Source: Vibrio sp. CB1-14 (GTDB lineage: Bacteria; Pseudomonadota; Gammaproteobacteria; Enterobacterales; Vibrionaceae). From it: a stretch of DNA of 64,000 bases. This document shows positions 27,604 through 36,052 of this stretch, piece by piece; position 1 is the stretch's first letter, and each line of letters opens with the position of its first letter. Location of the stretch: contig NZ_CP115920.1 in NCBI RefSeq assembly GCF_040412085.2, positions 2,170,001-2,234,000 of the forward strand, written 5' to 3'. The position numbers and the translations under genes are program-made. Below the pieces are notes generated by a model. It was not told where the DNA came from and did not search any database. It saw nothing but the letters and a program-made list of their open reading frames with translations.

Positions 27604-28608
27604 ATGACCCATGCTACCGCTGAAAAAAAACCGACAAAAGCAATATCAGAGCCACTGGTAACGCATATCTATACTGCTGACCCTTCGGCGCATGTCTTTA
27701 ACAATAAAATCTACATCTATCCTTCCCACGATGTAGAGAGCGAGATGCCGCAAAACGACGCAGGGGATCACTTTGATATGCGTGATTACCATGTCATTTC
27801 ACTTGATGACGTGGGTGGAATCACCACAGACCATGGTAATGCCCTCGACATCAATGATGTTAAATGGGCTGAACGACAAATGTGGGCACCTGATGCTGCG
27901 CAAAAAGACGGCAAATACTACCTCTATTTTCCTGCTAAAAACTATCAAGGCGTGTTCCACATTGGTGTAGCGGTTAGTGATAGTCCAACCGGGCCATTCA
28001 TCCCTGAAGATACCCATATCGAAGGCACCTTTAGTATTGATCCAGCCGTTTTCCAAGATGATGATGACCAATACTATATCTACTTTGGCGGGATCTCTGG
28101 CGGGCAACTTCAAAACTGGACTGAAGGTAAGTTTGGCGACGAGCAATACCCTTCACATGATCAAACAGCGCTTTGTCCATTAGTTGCTAAACTTGCTGGT
28201 TCAATGGTTGATTTGACAGAAACGCCTAGGGATCTGGTGATCATCGACGAAAATGGTGAACCTTTGTTAGCTGGTGATAACGAGCGTCGCTACTTCGAAG
28301 GCCCGTGGATGCATAAACACAATGGCAAGTACTACTTCTCATACTCAACTGGTGACACTCACAAAATCGTCTATGCGACCAGTGACTCGCCTTATGGTCC
28401 CTTCACCTATCAAGGCGTTATCCTAGAGCCAGTCGTCGGTTGGACTACACATCATTCCGTAGCCCAGTATCAAGGCAAATGGTATTTGTTTTATCACGAT
28501 AGTTCGCTGTCAGGTGGTCAAACACATTTGCGCTGCATCAAGATGACAGAGCTTGTTCATGATGAAAATGGTCGCATTCAAACGATCTCACCTTACAAAG
28601 ACCTCTAG
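27604..28608 (+). CDS. GH43 glycosidase (single-domain, xylosidase/arabinofuranosidase type)
   Basis: 334 residues without signal peptide. Propeller fold with likely catalytic residues Asp26 (YTADPSAHVF), Asp146 (FSIDPAVF) and Glu232 (YFEGPWMH). The plan YPSHD...MWAPDAAQKDGKYYLYFPA is typical of compact GH43 members (perhaps subfamily 1) acting on arabinoxylan fragments. It lies 63 nt after the previous GH43 and is probably co-transcribed. Subfamily and exact specificity are inference. Confidence 0.87.
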   Translation: MTHATAEKKPTKAISEPLVTHIYTADPSAHVFNNKIYIYPSHDVESEMPQNDAGDHFDMRDYHVISLDDVGGITTDHGNALDINDVKWAERQMWAPDAAQKDGKYYLYFPAKNYQGVFHIGVAVSDSPTGPFIPEDTHIEGTFSIDPAVFQDDDDQYYIYFGGISGGQLQNWTEGKFGDEQYPSHDQTALCPLVAKLAGSMVDLTETPRDLVIIDENGEPLLAGDNERRYFEGPWMHKHNGKYYFSYSTGDTHKIVYATSDSPYGPFTYQGVILEPVVGWTTHHSVAQYQGKWYLFYHDSSLSGGQTHLRCIKMTELVHDENGRIQTISPYKDL

Positions 28609-28688
28609 TCGTTAATAAAAAGTGATAACGATTAAGCGGCGCCGCTTTTTTTGGTTTCGTTAACACTGGTCGTTTCGCTAAAATAAAA

Positions 28689-28715
28689 AAGCGCGTGAAA
28701 CTCATTCACGCGCTT
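28689..28715 (-). terminator. Terminator of the xylonate operon
   Basis: Perfect 11-bp stem AAGCGCGTGAA (28689-28699) / TTCACGCGCTT (28705-28715) with a 5-nt loop; on the minus strand followed by TTTTTTATTT. A smaller GC palindrome with T-run just before it (about 28635-28654) serves the plus-strand GH43 genes. Confidence 0.9.
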
Positions 28716-28744
28716 GTTCACTGTATTAGAGCTAACACAATACT

Positions 28745-30535
28745 CTAGTGATTGTGTCTTGGAAGCGTCTTAGACAACCTATCAAATTTAAGAGCACTAT
28801 CGAACACCGCACCTTCATCCATTTGTGTTACCGATTGACGATAAATCTCTTGCCAAGGGGTCTGACTTGCAGGCACTGATGGTAGACCTCGTGATGCTTT
28901 TCTCTGCTGCCACTCTTGCTCAGAAACTAAGACGTTGCACCGGCCTTTATTGAGGTCAACTTGAATCCTATCCCCAGTATCAAGATAGGCTAATCCACCA
29001 CCCGCTGCGCTTTCCGGAGACGCATGCAGAATCGAAGGGCTGTCTGAGGTACCAGATTGCCTGCCATCCCCCAAAGTCGGTAGGCTTTGAATACCACGCT
29101 CTAACAGATGCTTGGGTGGTTGCATGTTGACGACTTCAGCAGAGCCAGGCCAGCCAAGAGGTCCGCAGCCGCGAATGACCAATATGCAATTTTCATCGAT
29201 ATTCAGACTCGGATCATCGATACGTCTATGGTAGTCCTCGGAACCATCGAAGACGATGGCTCTCGCCTCAAACACGCCTTCCTTGCCAGGGACTTGCAGA
29301 TACTTTTGTCTGAATTCATCCGTGATTACACTGGTTTTCATAATCGCGAAGTCAAACAAGTTGCCCTTCATTACGATAAAGCCAGCGTTGTGTTTCAGTG
29401 GCTCAGAATATGGATAAATCACCTTACGGTCATTCGTTTCTCGACCCTCAAGGTTTTGGCTGATCGTCCTGCCCGTAACCGTCAGCGCATTTCCATCAAG
29501 CTGGTCGTTTTGCAACAGCTCCCACATCACCGCAGGAACACCTCCTGCTCGATGAAACGCTTCACACAAATATTCCCCCGAAGGTTGCACGTTGGCGAGT
29601 AGCGGAATTTTATGTGAGTATTGTTCCCAATCCTCTGCGGTTATCTCAATTTGAGCATGTTTCGCCATCGCGACCAAATGCGGCTGAGCATTAGTAGAAC
29701 CACCAATCGCAGAGTTCACTCGAATCGCATTCAAAAAGGCGGGTTTGGTCAAAATCTTCGACGGTCTTAAATCCTGATACGCCATCTCTACAATCTGCTT
29801 CCCAGTGTAATAGGCCATCTGTCCCCTTTCCCTATAAGCAGCAGGTATAGCTGCACTGCCGGGTAAAGTAAGACCTAGAGCTTCCGCCATCGCGTTCATC
29901 GTTGAGGCCGTGCCCATGGTATTGCAGTGACCAACTGAAGGCGCAGACTTCATAGCAAGATCCATAAACTGCTGCTCATCAATCTCCCCAGCAGCAAGCT
30001 TTCTACGCGATTGCCAAATGACTGTTCCCGAGCCTACTAACTTATCCTCATGGTGGCCATCTAGCATGGGACCACCGGAGAACACGATAGCGGGAATGTC
30101 TACCGTCGATGCTGCCATCACCGCTGAAGGCGTGGTTTTGTCACAGCCCGTGGTTAGCACGACTGCATCGATTGGGTAACCGTAAAGGATCTCCACTAAT
30201 GAAAGATAAGCTAAGTTACGGTCAAGCGCTGCCGTTGGGCGCTTGCAGTTTTCAAATAGTGGATGTGTTGGGAATTCCAAAGGAATTCCCCCCGCCTCTC
30301 GAATGCCATCTTTAATGCGAGATGACAGCTCTAGCAACACGCGATTGCAAGGCGACATATCACTCCCTGATTGAGCAATACCTATGATGGGTTTACCCGA
30401 ATGCAGCTCCTCAGGGGTCAATCCCGAGTTCATAAATCGCTCAGAGTAGAGCGCTGCTAAGTCAATGTGTTCTTCGTTGCAAAACCAATCTTGCGAACGA
30501 AAGCGCACATTGGGGCGATCGTTATTTCGGCTCAT
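28745..30535 (-). CDS. xylD: D-xylonate dehydratase (IlvD/Edd family, Caulobacter XylD type)
   Basis: 596 residues. Dehydrates D-xylonate to 2-keto-3-deoxy-D-xylonate with an Fe-S cluster and Mg. Cys63 (SPCNR), Cys131 (TTGCDKTTPSA) and Cys204 (GHCNTMGTASTMN) match the [2Fe-2S] ligands of Caulobacter crescentus XylD (60/128/201). The whole protein reads as a close homologue (RFRSQDWF, ALYSERFMN, SLPTLGDGRQSGTSDSPSIL, TLPRHNH C-terminus). I start at the ATG at 30535 with GAGGAA upstream; it overlaps the preceding GH43 by 14 nt, showing translational coupling. Some relatives act on L-arabinonate, so xylonate is very likely but not proven. Confidence 0.9.
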   Translation of the reverse strand: MSRNNDRPNVRFRSQDWFCNEEHIDLAALYSERFMNSGLTPEELHSGKPIIGIAQSGSDMSPCNRVLLELSSRIKDGIREAGGIPLEFPTHPLFENCKRPTAALDRNLAYLSLVEILYGYPIDAVVLTTGCDKTTPSAVMAASTVDIPAIVFSGGPMLDGHHEDKLVGSGTVIWQSRRKLAAGEIDEQQFMDLAMKSAPSVGHCNTMGTASTMNAMAEALGLTLPGSAAIPAAYRERGQMAYYTGKQIVEMAYQDLRPSKILTKPAFLNAIRVNSAIGGSTNAQPHLVAMAKHAQIEITAEDWEQYSHKIPLLANVQPSGEYLCEAFHRAGGVPAVMWELLQNDQLDGNALTVTGRTISQNLEGRETNDRKVIYPYSEPLKHNAGFIVMKGNLFDFAIMKTSVITDEFRQKYLQVPGKEGVFEARAIVFDGSEDYHRRIDDPSLNIDENCILVIRGCGPLGWPGSAEVVNMQPPKHLLERGIQSLPTLGDGRQSGTSDSPSILHASPESAAGGGLAYLDTGDRIQVDLNKGRCNVLVSEQEWQQRKASRGLPSVPASQTPWQEIYRQSVTQMDEGAVFDSALKFDRLSKTLPRHNH

Positions 30536-32132
30536 AGCTAAATTCCTCAAAATCAGCATGGCAGCCAAAGCCACTGATATCCGCGCAATGCAAACCGACA
30601 AAGGCGCCGGTAAAGAAGCCACGACCATCAATGTAATCATCAGATAGACGCCAAGCATCAAACACTACTGGCACGTCATGCCAATTTGTTCCGTCGAAAG
30701 AGTAGCTGTACTGATACGTCAATCCATTGACATTGACTCGCATCCAAATTGACGTCGTATCATGCTGTACGATAATTGGCTCATCGTACATATGGAAGCT
30801 CGCCGCTTGCTTGTCTACCTGCATAACACGAATACAGTTCTTCTTGAGTTCTTCGTCAAATTCAACCGCAAGGTAAGTCCAGTTGCTGGTGTTGTAGTAG
30901 CAACAAAGGCCTGCTGATTGCTGGAAGTTGGTAGAGTTAAACTCTAGCTTGGTAGAAGCGACAAACTCATGGTGTCGCCAACGAGTTGCCACCGTTGACT
31001 GCTCAAACAGAGATAACAGACTGTCGTTACCACGCAAACGCAGGTAGCCTTCGCGTTCATTTAGGCTGCCCAGTTTATCGCTAAACGGAATACGCAGCGT
31101 TTGCCAATGACCTTGTAGCGACTCACTGCTAAAGTCATCATAAATCGCTTCACTTTCAGCTTCGCTTGTAACGCCGAAGTCGGCTTCTGGTATCTCAAGT
31201 TTTGCAAAGTTACCACCGACCACCATCGGCCAGCCATCTTTCCACTCCAAACGGTCAATGCCCGTCTCACGTCCCATAGAACATGCTCCGCGCCCCCATC
31301 TTGCAAGTCTTGGACGGCCAGGGAACTTAAGTGGGCGACTCACTAGATAGGTGATATACCATTCGCCATCAGGAGTCTCTACCAATGACCCGTGACCTGC
31401 TTTTTGCAGTGGGTTGTTTGGTGTGTGCCACGTAGACATAAGGGCACCATGCGGAGACAGCTCATAAGATCCATAGATGTCTTTAGAGCGAGCAACTGTT
31501 ACATGATGTTCAAAGCTCGTGCCACCCTCTGCAGTGATGAGATAGAAATAATCATCCTTTTTGTAGATGTGTGGTGCTTCCGTGTACTTGAGATCGGTGC
31601 CATCAAAGATTGAGCGTCGGTCTGTGACAAACTTATGTGTCTCTGGATCGTACTCTTGAATCACGATCTCGTTGATTGGGTCGCTGTGATTTCGTGGCCC
31701 CCAAGTTCGATAAACGTAGTACTTCTTACCATCTTCACCGTGGTGTAACGAAGGGTCAAAGCCACCATTACCCATCGGGATCGGGTCACTCCAAGGACCT
31801 TCGATATTGTCCGCGGTTACTAGATAGTTACGACCATTTTTCCATGGTGCATCGATGACTTTTACATCGGTATACAGTAGCCAGAATTTACCGTCAGCAT
31901 AGCTAAGTGCCGGTGCCCAGATGCCGCCTGAATCAGGGTTACCTTTCATGTCCAACTTTTCTACCGTATCGAGCGGCATCGACGCCAGTTTCCAGTTTTT
32001 CAGATCCTTAGAGTGGAAAATACGCACGCCCGGAAACCACTCAAACGTTGATGTTGCGATGTAGTAGTCATCCCCTGCTCGGCAAATACATGGGTCTGGG
32101 TGAAAGCCTTTAAGAATTGGATTATTGATCAT
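30522..32132 (-). CDS. GH43 beta-xylosidase (subfamily 11-like), second copy
   Basis: 536 residues, cytoplasmic. Catalytic residues read as Asp13 (FHPDPC), Asp126 (GFDPSLH) and Glu185 (YTEAPHI). Propeller (about 1-310) plus C-terminal beta-sandwich (about 345-536: VATRWRHHEFVASTKLEFN). The acid Glu motif is TEAP instead of the TEGP of the first copy. ATG at 32132 with AAGGAA 7 nt upstream. Third gene of the aldolase-GPH-GH43-dehydratase operon, 10 nt behind the transporter gene. Confidence 0.93.
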   Translation of the reverse strand: MINNPILKGFHPDPCICRAGDDYYIATSTFEWFPGVRIFHSKDLKNWKLASMPLDTVEKLDMKGNPDSGGIWAPALSYADGKFWLLYTDVKVIDAPWKNGRNYLVTADNIEGPWSDPIPMGNGGFDPSLHHGEDGKKYYVYRTWGPRNHSDPINEIVIQEYDPETHKFVTDRRSIFDGTDLKYTEAPHIYKKDDYFYLITAEGGTSFEHHVTVARSKDIYGSYELSPHGALMSTWHTPNNPLQKAGHGSLVETPDGEWYITYLVSRPLKFPGRPRLARWGRGACSMGRETGIDRLEWKDGWPMVVGGNFAKLEIPEADFGVTSEAESEAIYDDFSSESLQGHWQTLRIPFSDKLGSLNEREGYLRLRGNDSLLSLFEQSTVATRWRHHEFVASTKLEFNSTNFQQSAGLCCYYNTSNWTYLAVEFDEELKKNCIRVMQVDKQAASFHMYDEPIIVQHDTTSIWMRVNVNGLTYQYSYSFDGTNWHDVPVVFDAWRLSDDYIDGRGFFTGAFVGLHCADISGFGCHADFEEFSYEPK

Positions 32133-32142
32133 TGTGGGTTCC

Positions 32143-33531
32143 TTACTTAGCAACTGCAGGTGTGAGTTCTTCTTGGTCATTGTCTGTCGTCTGATTCTTG
32201 CGTTTCGCTTCAAGAGTCGCAGCGACCTCGTTAATTGTTTTGGTATCTAGTCTGTATATGGACAGCATGTAGTACATACCCGCGTAGAGAATTACTGGCG
32301 CGACACAGAACAAGAACTTAATAGTTTGTAGAATATTGTCTGGTTGAACATCGAGTGAGGCGTCATAACTCATCCATGCGAGAACCCAGCCGATTAACGC
32401 ACCACCGATTGCCAATCCCATTTTTAGGCTGAACAGGTATGTCGCGAAGACCAGCCCATCTAGTCGACGGCCACTTCTTACTTCTTCATAGTCAATCACG
32501 TCAGAGGCCATTAGCCATTGCACCGGTGTTGTTGTGTTGAAGATAAATAGGTAAACAATGTTGATAGCAAACAGCATTACCGTGTATTCCGCTGGTGCAA
32601 AGTACAGTGCCAAGCTCAGAATTGAGTAAACGATGATAATGATCTTGAACGATTGGATTCGGTCATACTTAGCGAGTAAATGTGCCGATAGAAGCGATCC
32701 CAGCATCGCAGCAATACTTCCGTACAACAGGAACTGACTGGTCAGCTCTGGGCGCTCCATTACGTACTTAACAAAGTACAGCGTCACACCACCACGAATA
32801 ACGTTTGAACACGTTGCCATGGATTTAAACAGACACATGATGCGCCATTCACGGTTAGCAAACAGTAACTTAAAGTCCTTAGAAACGTTAACTGAGCTTT
32901 CTTCATCAAACACGTTTCTTTCGCGTGTCGTCTTAAAGCTAATTGTCAGTAGGATGGCGCCAACGACACCCAAAATACACATTGCGCCAAAATAGCCTCG
33001 TTGTGCATCACCCTGACCGATAATGTCTACTAACGGTAGCGCAACACCGGAAATAACAAGGCCACCAGCCGCTGCACAGAAGAATCTAACTGATTGTAAC
33101 GAGTGACGTTCTTGTGGATCATTGGTGATCGCTCCTGGCATCGCACAATATGGAACGTTGATAAAGGTATACACCAGCGTCAACGAGATATAGGTGATGC
33201 TGGCGTAGATAATCTTACCTATCTCAGAGAAGTCCGGCGTATAGAAGGTCGCCATACTCGTAAGTGCAAACGGTATGGCACCCCACAATAGGAAAGGACG
33301 GAAGCGTCCAAACCTGGTGCGAGTTCTATCGACCAACGATCCCATTAGAGGGTCTGTAATCGCATCCAGAATACGAGAGACAAGAAACAATGTCCCCATT
33401 ATCCCAGCAGGTATGCCGAAAACATCAGTGTAAAAGAACGCAAGAAGTATCATGGTTGCGTTCCAGATAAATCCACAAGCCGTATCACCCAAGCCGTAGC
33501 CGATTTTTTCTTTGAGGGAGATCTTTTCCAT
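32143..33531 (-). CDS. GPH-family sugar:cation symporter, second copy
   Basis: 462 residues, 12 predicted spans. LKEKIGYGLGDTACGFIWNATMILLAFFYTD, DAITDPLMGSLVDRTRTRFGRFRPFLLWG and MASDVIDYEEVRSGRRLDGLVFATYLFS are the GPH signatures. Similar throughout to the xylA-linked symporter. ATG at 33531, 3 nt after the aldolase stop, so it is translationally linked. It sits with a GH43 xylosidase and sugar-acid enzymes and probably brings in xylosides (or an aldonate-capped xyloside). Confidence 0.9.
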   Translation of the reverse strand: MEKISLKEKIGYGLGDTACGFIWNATMILLAFFYTDVFGIPAGIMGTLFLVSRILDAITDPLMGSLVDRTRTRFGRFRPFLLWGAIPFALTSMATFYTPDFSEIGKIIYASITYISLTLVYTFINVPYCAMPGAITNDPQERHSLQSVRFFCAAAGGLVISGVALPLVDIIGQGDAQRGYFGAMCILGVVGAILLTISFKTTRERNVFDEESSVNVSKDFKLLFANREWRIMCLFKSMATCSNVIRGGVTLYFVKYVMERPELTSQFLLYGSIAAMLGSLLSAHLLAKYDRIQSFKIIIIVYSILSLALYFAPAEYTVMLFAINIVYLFIFNTTTPVQWLMASDVIDYEEVRSGRRLDGLVFATYLFSLKMGLAIGGALIGWVLAWMSYDASLDVQPDNILQTIKFLFCVAPVILYAGMYYMLSIYRLDTKTINEVAATLEAKRKNQTTDNDQEELTPAVAK

Positions 33532-33534
33532 TTT

Positions 33535-34449
33535 TTACCCTTTGATGATGTTGGTGGTTTGCAATAGTTCACGAATGCGAACGGCAGCGCTGTCAGAGAT
33601 TGAATCGCAAGGAGCCATCGTGCCTTGACTGAACTCGACCCCAACTAAGTTGATCGCTGCTTTGACGACTGGAAAGAATGGCGCCTGAATCTGGTACATC
33701 TCACTAAGCTCAGACACTCGACGATGCTGGTTCATAAACGTGTCCCAGTCTCCCTTTTGGAAGGCTTGATACACACCGCACGTCAGACTTGGCGCGAAAT
33801 TGGAGGAAGAAGGAATCGCGCCGTCACCACCAATGAGCAAATTGTTAGCCAAATGCTCATCAAACCCAGACAAGATACGGAAGTTAGGATGTTTCGCCTT
33901 TACCTTCATCACATAGTTACGTGTGCTTACAATCTCATCAACGGTATCTTTGATGCCGATGATGTTCTCGACATCGTTCGCAAGGCGCTCAACAAGTTCT
34001 ACCGATAGAAATTGAGATGTTAGCTTAGGGAAGTTATACAGAAATACTGGTGCATGTATCGACTCAGCGACGGAGCGGTAATAAAGGTAAAGCCCTTCAT
34101 CACTGTATTTCACATATGACGGATTGACGACGATGACCGCATCTGCACCAGCCTCTTCCGCATGCTGTGCGAGTTCAATCGTTTCAGCAATCGAGTGAGC
34201 AGCCACACCAATCATGACGGGTTTACGCTTATTGGTATGTTGAATACAAAATTCAGCAATTTGCTTTCTCTGTTCCTTTGGCATCGCGCTAAACTCGCCA
34301 ATGGTACCGAGAAATAGCATCCCGTTTACCTCAGACTCCACTATGTGATCGATTAATATAGCCATGTCTTTCGGTACAAACTGTCCCGTCGCATCGATGG
34401 CCGTTGGAACTGGAGGAATAACTCCTTCCCAGCTATTTTCCATTGTCAT
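33535..34449 (-). CDS. 2-dehydro-3-deoxy-D-pentonate aldolase (YagE/YjhH-like, DapA superfamily)
   Basis: 304-residue (beta/alpha)8 aldolase. Schiff-base Lys167 lies in NIIGIKDTVDE and the partner Tyr138 in VFLYNFPKLTSQ. GIIPPV-like start (EGVIPPVPT), FLGTIGEFSAM and ILSGFDEHLANNLLIGGDGAIPSSSNFAP follow E. coli YagE closely. YagE/YjhH split 2-keto-3-deoxy-xylonate into pyruvate and glycolaldehyde, the step after the xylonate dehydratase encoded in the same operon. First gene of the operon. A dihydrodipicolinate synthase role is unlikely given the context and the YagE-like residues. Confidence 0.87.
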   Translation of the reverse strand: MTMENSWEGVIPPVPTAIDATGQFVPKDMAILIDHIVESEVNGMLFLGTIGEFSAMPKEQRKQIAEFCIQHTNKRKPVMIGVAAHSIAETIELAQHAEEAGADAVIVVNPSYVKYSDEGLYLYYRSVAESIHAPVFLYNFPKLTSQFLSVELVERLANDVENIIGIKDTVDEIVSTRNYVMKVKAKHPNFRILSGFDEHLANNLLIGGDGAIPSSSNFAPSLTCGVYQAFQKGDWDTFMNQHRRVSELSEMYQIQAPFFPVVKAAINLVGVEFSQGTMAPCDSISDSAAVRIRELLQTTNIIKG

Positions 34450-34484
34450 GTTTGACTCCGTGATTCACTTTACTTTTACAGTTA

Positions 34485-34552
34485 GTGACCAAACAAACGA
34501 TTTTCTCAACATCGAAAACTAGACCTAGAGCTTGATATTAATCGTTGGTCAC
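34485..34552. promoter_or_regulatory. Widely spaced inverted repeat upstream of the xylonate operon
   Basis: GTGACCAA (34485-34492) and TTGGTCAC (34545-34552) are exact inverse copies; ACGATT follows the first and AATCGT precedes the second, so the similarity extends. Possible pair of regulator half-sites flanking the promoter. Confidence 0.4.
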
Positions 34553-34558
34553 AGGGTG

Positions 34559-34570
34559 GTTACCGGTAAC
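34559..34570. promoter_or_regulatory. GntR/IdnR-like operator GTTACCGGTAAC
   Basis: A perfect 12-bp palindrome about 110 bp upstream of the aldolase start. It resembles the E. coli gluconate repressor operator core (TGTTACCGGTAACA), a LacI-family site for sugar-acid genes. The regulator itself is not in the window. Confidence 0.55.
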
Positions 34571-34905
34571 ATCTGGAGCTACTATATTGATAATTTGCTC
34601 GGAGTAATGAGATTCGAATTTGATAAGCAAAAAAAAGAAAAGGCCAAACAAAAAAACGGTATGTGCAGACATACATTGTCGTTTTTCGGCTCACTTTAAG
34701 TGTTCAAATAAATTTCTATTCGTAGAAAGAGAGGTGCTGTCGATATGGAAGGGATACAGGTGCCTAGTAGTAATAGCGAGTTGTGAAGGCAAGGTAGTAA
34801 GGCAACGCTCACTTCTCTTCCCTAGCTCTAATGCTCCTCTTATCAGCTAATCTCTGAATTAACAGTTACGCCAAATTAAAGTTCAATGGAAGTAAATTAC
34901 GGACA

Positions 34906-34934
34906 TTGATCACACTTTTGTTTCATAGTATAGT
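34906..34934 (+). promoter_or_regulatory. Sigma-70 promoter of the 67-residue gene
   Basis: -35 TTGATC (34906-34911), 17-bp spacer, -10 TATAGT (34929-34934), about 40 nt before the start codon. Confidence 0.6.
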
Positions 34935-34975
34935 TAATCCACTAACTTTGGTAACAAATTACAAGAAATGTTAAT

Positions 34976-35179
34976 ATGTTGTCAGTGATTAAAAATTTAT
35001 TTGTACCAACTAAAGACTATGCGGGTCGTAACATTGATTCAGTCATTGAAAGACTAGCAGCACAAACTCATACCGATATCCATGCTTGGTCATACCTTAA
35101 TGAATCGGCCGTGTATGAAAATACAAGAACGGGTATGCGCGTTTATCGTCACGAGGTATCGAAACGTGCCGCGCAATAG
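34976..35179 (+). CDS. Small protein of unknown function (67 aa)
   Basis: Not recognised. 67 residues, soluble, mildly basic, with a C-terminal half rich in aromatic residues (HAWSYLNESAVYENTRTGMRVYRHEV). Support for a real gene: a well-spaced promoter upstream and a strong terminator downstream (35229-35254), with nothing else between. The ribosome site is weak (AAGAAAT). No membrane segment or signal peptide. Confidence 0.6.
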   Translation: MLSVIKNLFVPTKDYAGRNIDSVIERLAAQTHTDIHAWSYLNESAVYENTRTGMRVYRHEVSKRAAQ

Positions 35180-35497
35180 CAAAGCAGTGACTTCATGTCA
35201 TCTAGCTTTTATAGCAACACATATAACTAAGCCCGCTCAACATGAAGCGGGCTTTTAGAATTTGAGTTAACTTGAACGACTCACATTAACGCGCTATTTA
35301 ACATGGTCGATCCCCCTCTCTCACCACCCACTTACCGTCAGAGGTACGCTTCACATCACTTGAACATTGCCATGAATGTCACGAATCGCTGACAAGAAAT
35401 CTGGCAAGTTCAGACTTGAACTCATCCAACTTCGTTTGCGACCTTAAACCAAAAAAGTACAAACGCGAGATGTATCAGTACTCGCGAATTCTTTCTG
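35180..35497. other. Intergenic stretch after the 67-aa gene
   Basis: 318 bases containing the terminator at 35229-35254 and otherwise nothing recognised. Confidence 0.5.
35229..35254 (+). terminator. Rho-independent terminator of the 67-aa gene
   Basis: Perfect 9-bp stem AAGCCCGCT (35229-35237) / AGCGGGCTT (35246-35254), an 8-nt loop, short T-run. Confidence 0.85.
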
Positions 35498-35719
35498 CTA
35501 TTGATGCGCTCTCTTGCTCACTGGCTTTAAACATCTCATAACCAACGACTGCTTCCACATACCAACACCTGTCAAAGCAAGCGCTGGGATGAACCCCCAT
35601 AGCGTCGCGGCCACATATGCTTCATTACTTGCTAACGGCGAGTAGAACGCAGCACCAACCAGTAGTGCTAATGCTATATGTGTCCATCTCAATACGATTC
35701 TTATGTTCTTACCATTCAT
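35498..35719 (-). CDS. Small two-span membrane protein of unknown function
   Basis: 73 residues from the ATG at 35719, which has AAGGAAAG about 6 nt upstream; a longer frame to 35755 lacks this. Two hydrophobic segments (about residues 12-28, THIALALLVGAAFYSPL, and 35-53, AYVAATLWGFIPALALTGV) with a basic C-terminus suggest a hairpin in the inner membrane. No family recognised with confidence. Stands alone. Confidence 0.55.
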   Translation of the reverse strand: MNGKNIRIVLRWTHIALALLVGAAFYSPLASNEAYVAATLWGFIPALALTGVGMWKQSLVMRCLKPVSKRAHQ

Positions 35720-36052
35720 AACGCTTTCCTTCGGCTCTGAGTTTCTAAGCACCAAGATAAAGTGATTATCTCGACGGCTCTTATACGTGCGACAAACGGT
35801 ATTGACAGGTCGTGAGTTGCTCTACCAGAGGATAAATAGTGAATGGGAGTAATCAGAATAAAGAGATCAGGTTATTGGAAGTGGGTAGAAATGCCACACG
35901 GCTTTGTTGTTGATATCGGCCAAAGTGCATGCGCTAGTCAGCTGCTTTGTAGCGAGACTTCAGCATGACATCAAAATTAGTGAACGAATATCATGAAACT
36001 GATCGTAAGATTCTGATTTAGTTAATTATGCTTCGGAAACAAAGCCTGCTGG
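35720..36052. other. Intergenic stretch without recognised features
   Basis: 333 bases between two minus-strand genes. I see no credible coding frame or hairpin with a T-run in it. Confidence 0.5.

Larger units (their letters stand above)
34450..34975. other. Upstream region of the xylonate operon and the next small gene
   Basis: 525 bases. It holds a GntR-like palindrome (34559-34570), an 8-bp inverted repeat pair 60 bp apart (34485-34492 and 34545-34552) and a promoter for the plus-strand small gene (34906-34934). A 76-codon open frame at 34620-34850 lacks any sign of being real. Confidence 0.5.

Noticed and set aside
28745..30535. Dihydroxyacid dehydratase (IlvD) of branched-chain amino acid synthesis
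   Set aside because: Sequence blocks follow Caulobacter XylD along the whole length, and the operon encodes a keto-deoxy-pentonate aldolase, xylosidase and sugar symporter rather than ilv genes.
30536..30661. 42-residue N-terminal extension of the xylonate dehydratase
   Set aside because: It is out-of-frame sequence of the upstream GH43; homologues start with the residues encoded from 30535, which has a good ribosome site.
34620..34850. 76-codon plus-strand open frame
   Set aside because: Lies in the operator region of the xylonate operon, no ribosome site, composition not protein-like; considered chance.
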